Assembly: GCA_016630955.3 (NCBI GenBank)
Contig: CM049999.1
Span: 62,001-126,000, forward strand
Length of the DNA stretch: 64,000 nucleotides
Reading direction: 5' to 3'
From: Didymella arachidicola
Lineage: Eukaryota; Ascomycota; Dothideomycetes; Pleosporales; Didymellaceae
Part shown: positions 60,342-64,000 of the stretch, piece by piece
Numbering within the stretch: the first letter of the stretch is position 1
Layout: every line of letters begins with the position of its first letter
The notes under the pieces: model-generated
Told to the model about the DNA's origin: nothing
Databases searched by the model: none
What the model saw: the letters and a program-made list of their open reading frames with translations, nothing else
Made by a program: the position numbers and the translations under genes

Positions 60342-62190
60342 ACGTGTTTTATCACCGAGCGGGCCACTATCACCGAGTGGGCCGCCCTCACCAACATCGC
60401 GTCTCTTACCGTCTATTACAGTCATGTCACCACAACACAACGCGCAATTAACCTACAACGAAGGCACACTATACCTTGCCATCCAGGCTACAAAAGGTCC
60501 TGTGCCTAATAGTACAAGACACGCGTCTAAAGCATTTGACGTCCCCCGAACAACGCTCCAACGACGACGCGACGGAAAGCCTTCACGACGCGATACCGAG
60601 CCCAACTCAAAGAAGCTAAAGAAGACAGAGGAGGAGGCAATAGTGAGACGTATACTTGAGCTGGACGAGCGAGGGATAGGCGCTACAAGGACTATGGTGG
60701 AAGAAATGGCCAATGATCTACTTGCTGCGCGCGGTGAAGGACCTGTTGGCAAGTGCTGGGTAGACAGGTTCAGAACGCGTACCAAAGAAGTCAAGCTTCG
60801 GCGCAGCCGTCCATACGATCGACAGCGAGCTCTGAACGAAGACGCACGCGTCATAACGCCCTGGTTCGAGCTGGTGAGGAAGACAAAGGAGAAGTACGGC
60901 ATCCTTGATAAAGACACATACAATTTTGATGAGTCTGGGTTCATGATGGGCATAATATGCGCTCAGATGGTCTTTACAGGCTCTGAGAAGCGTACCAATC
61001 CAAAGAAGATACAGCCAGGCAACCGTGACTGGGTCACAATCATCCAGGGCATCTGCGCTGCTGGCTGGGCTATCCCGCCCTTCATTATCTTTGGTGGCAA
61101 GGTCCTTATATCAAGCTGGTACCCAGGCCTGCCTCGGGAATGGGTAATTGAAACAAGCGCCAACGGCTGGACAACAAATGAACTTGGTCTAAAGTGGTTG
61201 AAGCACTTTGACGCGCATACAAAGGAGCGTACTGTGGGTGCGTACCGTCTACTAATTGTAGACGGCCACGAGAGCCACAACTCTGCTGCATTTCATCAAT
61301 ATTGCACAGAACACAAGATTATTACCTTGTGTATGCCCCCACACTCGTCGCACCTGTTGCAGCCGCTTGACGTGGGCTGTTTTGCCCCCTTGAAGCGGGC
61401 GTACTACGCTGAGATCGACAGCTGGACAAGGTACTCTGTCACGCAAGTTAAGAAAGAGACGTTCTTGCCAGCCTTTCGCATTGCTTTCGACAAGGCAATT
61501 ACAACAGAAAATATCCTGGCAAGCTTCAGAGGCGCTGGTTTAGTTCCTTACGATCCAGAGCGAGTGCTATCAAAGCTTGATGTGGTGGTTCGCACGCCAA
61601 CACCTCCACCACCAGAGGCCACCCCATGGGAGTCTAAAACACCAGCTACAATAAAAGAGATAGAGGCGCAATCAACGCTAGTTCGTGAGCGCATACAAAG
61701 GCACAGAGAATCACCTATCTCTCCTCTTCTGCAAGCAGTTGACTCGCTTGCAAAAGGCATGGCTATTATAGGTCATAATTCGGTGTTGCAGGCTCGGGAA
61801 CTGGCAGGGCTTCGGAAGTCAATTAACGCGTTAACAGAGCAGCGCAGTCGCAAAAGAAGGTATATTCGGACAGAGGAGAGTCTTACAGTGGGTGACGTAC
61901 AGGACTTAATGGCTGGGAAGGACGGTGGCGGTAAGGAGGCAGCCGAACAGCATGCAAAGCGGGTGCGCAAAGAGAGGCACTGTGGACGTTGTGGCAAGAC
62001 TGGCCACAACACGCGCACCTGCACTGTTGAGATTGTAGAGTCAGATAATAGCAACGCTTCTGAAGAATAACATAAGATAGATAATATATTTGCGCAGTGT
62101 TGTGGTTAAGTGTAATAGACGTGTAACAGACGTGATGTTGGTAAGGGCGGCCCACTCGGTGATGGTGGCCCGCTCGGTGATAAAACACGT
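60342..62190 (+). mobile_element. pogo/Fot1-type transposon E
   Basis: 1,849 bp between TA at 60340-60341 and 62191-62192. Ends begin ACGTGTTTTATCACCGAG. ATCACCGAGYGGGCC is paired at about an 18-bp period. Closely related to the transposon at 552 but with different end words. Confidence 0.93.
60424..62070 (+). CDS. pogo/Fot1 DDE transposase, transposon E
   Basis: 548 aa from ATG 60424. The same length as the protein at 672-2318 and highly similar through the catalytic core (YNFDESGFMMG, VDGHESH, QPLDVGCF). Most differences fall in the N-terminal HTH (about 20-80) and near the C-terminus. CCHC knuckle CGRCGKTGHNTRTC. Intact and probably active. Confidence 0.93.
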   Translation: MSPQHNAQLTYNEGTLYLAIQATKGPVPNSTRHASKAFDVPRTTLQRRRDGKPSRRDTEPNSKKLKKTEEEAIVRRILELDERGIGATRTMVEEMANDLLAARGEGPVGKCWVDRFRTRTKEVKLRRSRPYDRQRALNEDARVITPWFELVRKTKEKYGILDKDTYNFDESGFMMGIICAQMVFTGSEKRTNPKKIQPGNRDWVTIIQGICAAGWAIPPFIIFGGKVLISSWYPGLPREWVIETSANGWTTNELGLKWLKHFDAHTKERTVGAYRLLIVDGHESHNSAAFHQYCTEHKIITLCMPPHSSHLLQPLDVGCFAPLKRAYYAEIDSWTRYSVTQVKKETFLPAFRIAFDKAITTENILASFRGAGLVPYDPERVLSKLDVVVRTPTPPPPEATPWESKTPATIKEIEAQSTLVRERIQRHRESPISPLLQAVDSLAKGMAIIGHNSVLQARELAGLRKSINALTEQRSRKRRYIRTEESLTVGDVQDLMAGKDGGGKEAAEQHAKRVRKERHCGRCGKTGHNTRTCTVEIVESDNSNASEE

Positions 62191-62192
62191 TA

Positions 62193-62249
62193 TACTACTT
62201 AAGAATTTCTACCTACTCTAGTTTTAGATATATAGTACCTATTAGTACC
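62193..62249. other. AT-rich host sequence
   Basis: Short decayed stretch between transposon E and the solo LTR; ends with the target duplication GTACC. Confidence 0.5.
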
Positions 62250-62764
62250 TGTTACGAACTCTTATACCAGCCAATTGCTGACAGGCTGTCAGCGCTCAAG
62301 AAAAGGACTCGGGCAGTATGGTTACGGGGGCTCCCCGTGCGGCACGGTTGTGACGTGGTGTTCCCACGGTCACGTGACCTCGCTCACGCCTTGGCACTCG
62401 AGCAAGTGGATCCTCACGTGCCCAGCTCACGCAGCTCACGTCGAGCAAGTCGAGCAGACGCTCACGAAGCTCACGTCGAGCAAGTCGAGCATAGGATATC
62501 TCTTTAGTATATAAGTACGTAGGAACACAACCCTTATGGTTCGTGTTCAACCTAAGTTATCAAGTTTGTCTTTGGATCTCAAAACCAACCTTCGAGCTAG
62601 ACAGTCTACTCTGTACTACTCATCGTTACCCTGCTCTCAAGACTGACAGATCGTATCTGTACACCTTATTGCAACCGGCCCCTTCGGCTTCCTGTCACCG
62701 TACTCATCCCCGAGAACCAATAGAATTAGTGCTTACGAGCTTTGCTTAAAGTACGACTTCAACA
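62250..62764 (+). repeat. Family 3 solo LTR (515 bp)
   Basis: Flanked by a perfect duplication GTACC (62245-62249, 62765-62769), so it is a true insertion reduced by LTR-LTR recombination. It is 36 bp longer than the LTRs at 28188 and 34931. Almost all of the extra length is a second copy of the CTCACG/CGAGCAAGT block near 62455-62490. Confidence 0.94.
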
Positions 62765-62769
62765 GTACC

Positions 62770-63097
62770 TAGAATAACTCTAATATACTAGGCTTAGCCT
62801 ATTCTAAAGTAATAACCTATATCTATAAAAGATACTACCTATAGTACTAGGCTAGAGAGAGCCTAAATTACCTAGATATACTATAAGCTATAGTAAATAG
62901 AGTTACTATACTTAACTACTATAGATAGCTATATACTCTATATATTATCTAATATATTATATATCTTATACCTCTCTAACTCTACCTTATAGGAGAAGAC
63001 TTTAATACTAGATATAAATTCTTTAAGCCTACTATTACTATAGCTAATAGAGGTATAGAACTAGCTAGATAGGCTACTAATACTTCTATAAACTATA
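62770..63097 (+). pseudogene. Decayed LINE endonuclease (EEP) fragment
   Basis: From about 62992 the frame reads GEDFNTRYKFFKPTITIANR then GIELAR, close to the GDFN motif of LINE apurinic-type endonucleases; upstream is AT-rich with stops. Plus strand, so it is not collinear with the minus-strand LINE at 52-60 kb. Cut by the transposon at 63098. Confidence 0.6.
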
Positions 63098-64000
63098 ACG
63101 TGTTTCCCCACCGAGCCGCCCACCCCCACCGAGTCGCCCGCCCTCACCAAAATCGCGACTATTACACGATTATTACGCTCGACCACAACGCTGCATAAAT
63201 ACAGTATCAATCTCAAATTAATCCTTAGAAGCGTCGCTATCGACTGAATCTACTATTTCTGCAGTGCAGGTGCGCGCGTTGTGGCCAGTCTTGCCACAAC
63301 GCCCGCAGTGCCTCTCTTTGCGCACCCTCTTCGCTGGCGGTTCTGCTGCCTCCTGGCCGCCACCGTCCTTCTCAGCTATCAAATCCTGTACGTCACCCAC
63401 TGTAAGACTCTCCTCTGTCCGAATATACTTTCTCTTGCGACTGCGCTGCTCTGTTAAGGCGTCAATTGACTTCCGAAGCCCTGCCAGTTCCCTAGCTTGT
63501 AATAGTGAATTGTGGCCTATTACAGCCATGCCTTTTGTGAGCGAGTCAACTGCTTGCAGAAGAGGAGAGATAGGAGACTCTCTGTGCCTTTGTATGCGCT
63601 CACGAACTAGCGTAGACTGCGCCTCCATCTCTTTTATTGTGGCTGGCGTTTTGGACTCCCAAGGGGTGTCCTCTGGTAGTGGAGGTGTTGGTGTACGAAG
63701 CACCACATCAAGCTTTGATAACACCCGCTCTGGGTCGTGAGGTACTAAACCAGCGCCTCTAAAGCTTGCTAGGATATTTTCCTTTGTAATTGCCTTGTTA
63801 AAAGCAATGTGAAAGGCTGGTAGAAAGGTCTCTTTCTTAACTTGAGTGACAGAGTACCTTGCCCAGCTGTCGATCTCAGCGTAGTACGCCCGCTTCAAGG
63901 GGGCAAAACAGCCCACGTCAAGCGGCTGTAATAGGTGCGACGAGTGTGGGGGCATACACAGGGTGATAATCTTGTGTTCTGCGCAATATTGGTGAAATGC
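63098..64000 (-). mobile_element. pogo/Fot1-type transposon, third copy (cut by window end)
   Basis: TA at 63096-63097, then the same end as 552. No difference from 552-1454 was noticed over the 903 bp present. Confidence 0.92.
63218..64000 (-). CDS. pogo/Fot1 DDE transposase, C-terminal part
   Basis: Matches the C-terminal half of the protein at 672-2318, from just before PPHSSHLLQPLDVG to the CCHC knuckle and stop. The N-terminal half lies beyond the window. Confidence 0.9.
   Translation of the reverse strand, partial: AFHQYCAEHKIITLCMPPHSSHLLQPLDVGCFAPLKRAYYAEIDSWARYSVTQVKKETFLPAFHIAFNKAITKENILASFRGAGLVPHDPERVLSKLDVVLRTPTPPLPEDTPWESKTPATIKEMEAQSTLVRERIQRHRESPISPLLQAVDSLTKGMAVIGHNSLLQARELAGLRKSIDALTEQRSRKRKYIRTEESLTVGDVQDLIAEKDGGGQEAAEPPAKRVRKERHCGRCGKTGHNARTCTAEIVDSVDSDASKD

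Overview
The window is eukaryotic and filamentous-fungal. It shows spliceosomal introns of 49-50 bp, chromodomain-bearing Ty3/Gypsy retrotransposons, pogo/Fot1-type transposons inserted at TA, and C-to-T-decayed copies typical of repeat-induced point mutation (RIP). This fits an ascomycete, probably a Dothideomycete such as a member of the Pleosporales; the species is inferred, not shown. About 90% of the window is transposable elements. Only three host genes are convincing.

Layout. 1-17204: a head-to-tail tandem of one minus-strand Ty3/Gypsy element (family 1), two apparently identical 8,628-bp units sharing an LTR, each with the same pogo transposon inside. 17205-18679: a pogo transposon cut by that retroelement. 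18713-19002 and 26226-27769: a RIP-decayed transposon split by retroelement family 2 (19003-26220). 27794-28187 and 35415-35451: a 431-bp foldback MITE split by family 3 (28188-35409). 36723-40494: an MFS transporter and a secreted carboxylesterase. 40663-48388: four different pogo-type transposons side by side, then another 431-bp MITE (48410-48840). 49122-51197: a secreted esterase. 51986-52717 and from 59919: a decayed LINE split by family 4 (52718-59913). 60342-62190: an intact pogo transposon. 62250-62764: a family 3 solo LTR. From 63098: a third copy of the family 1-associated transposon, cut by the window edge.

Main result. The four retroelement families have almost the same Gag N-terminus, protease, RT, RNase H, integrase, core promoter and R-U5. 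They differ in one contiguous cassette made of the chromodomain tail, an antisense gene and the U3 enhancer. The antisense gene begins about 40-130 bp inside the 3' LTR and, in all four families, encodes a protein with an exact GAL4-type Zn2Cys6 cysteine pattern followed by a predicted coiled coil. Each U3 carries its own iterated 6-7 bp word (TGTTCCA, GATCAGT, CTCACG or GGGATG) next to a TCACGTGA palindrome that all share. I propose that each family encodes a private transcription factor that reads its own U3 and is swapped together with it.

Gag and Pol are joined by a -1 frameshift at TTTTTTA. The sequence after the 5' LTR does not look tRNA-primed and is complementary to the predicted RNA 5' end, which suggests Tf1-like self-priming. 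The pogo transposons show a parallel rule: family-specific words, each present twice with a 16-18 bp period, inside every terminal inverted repeat.
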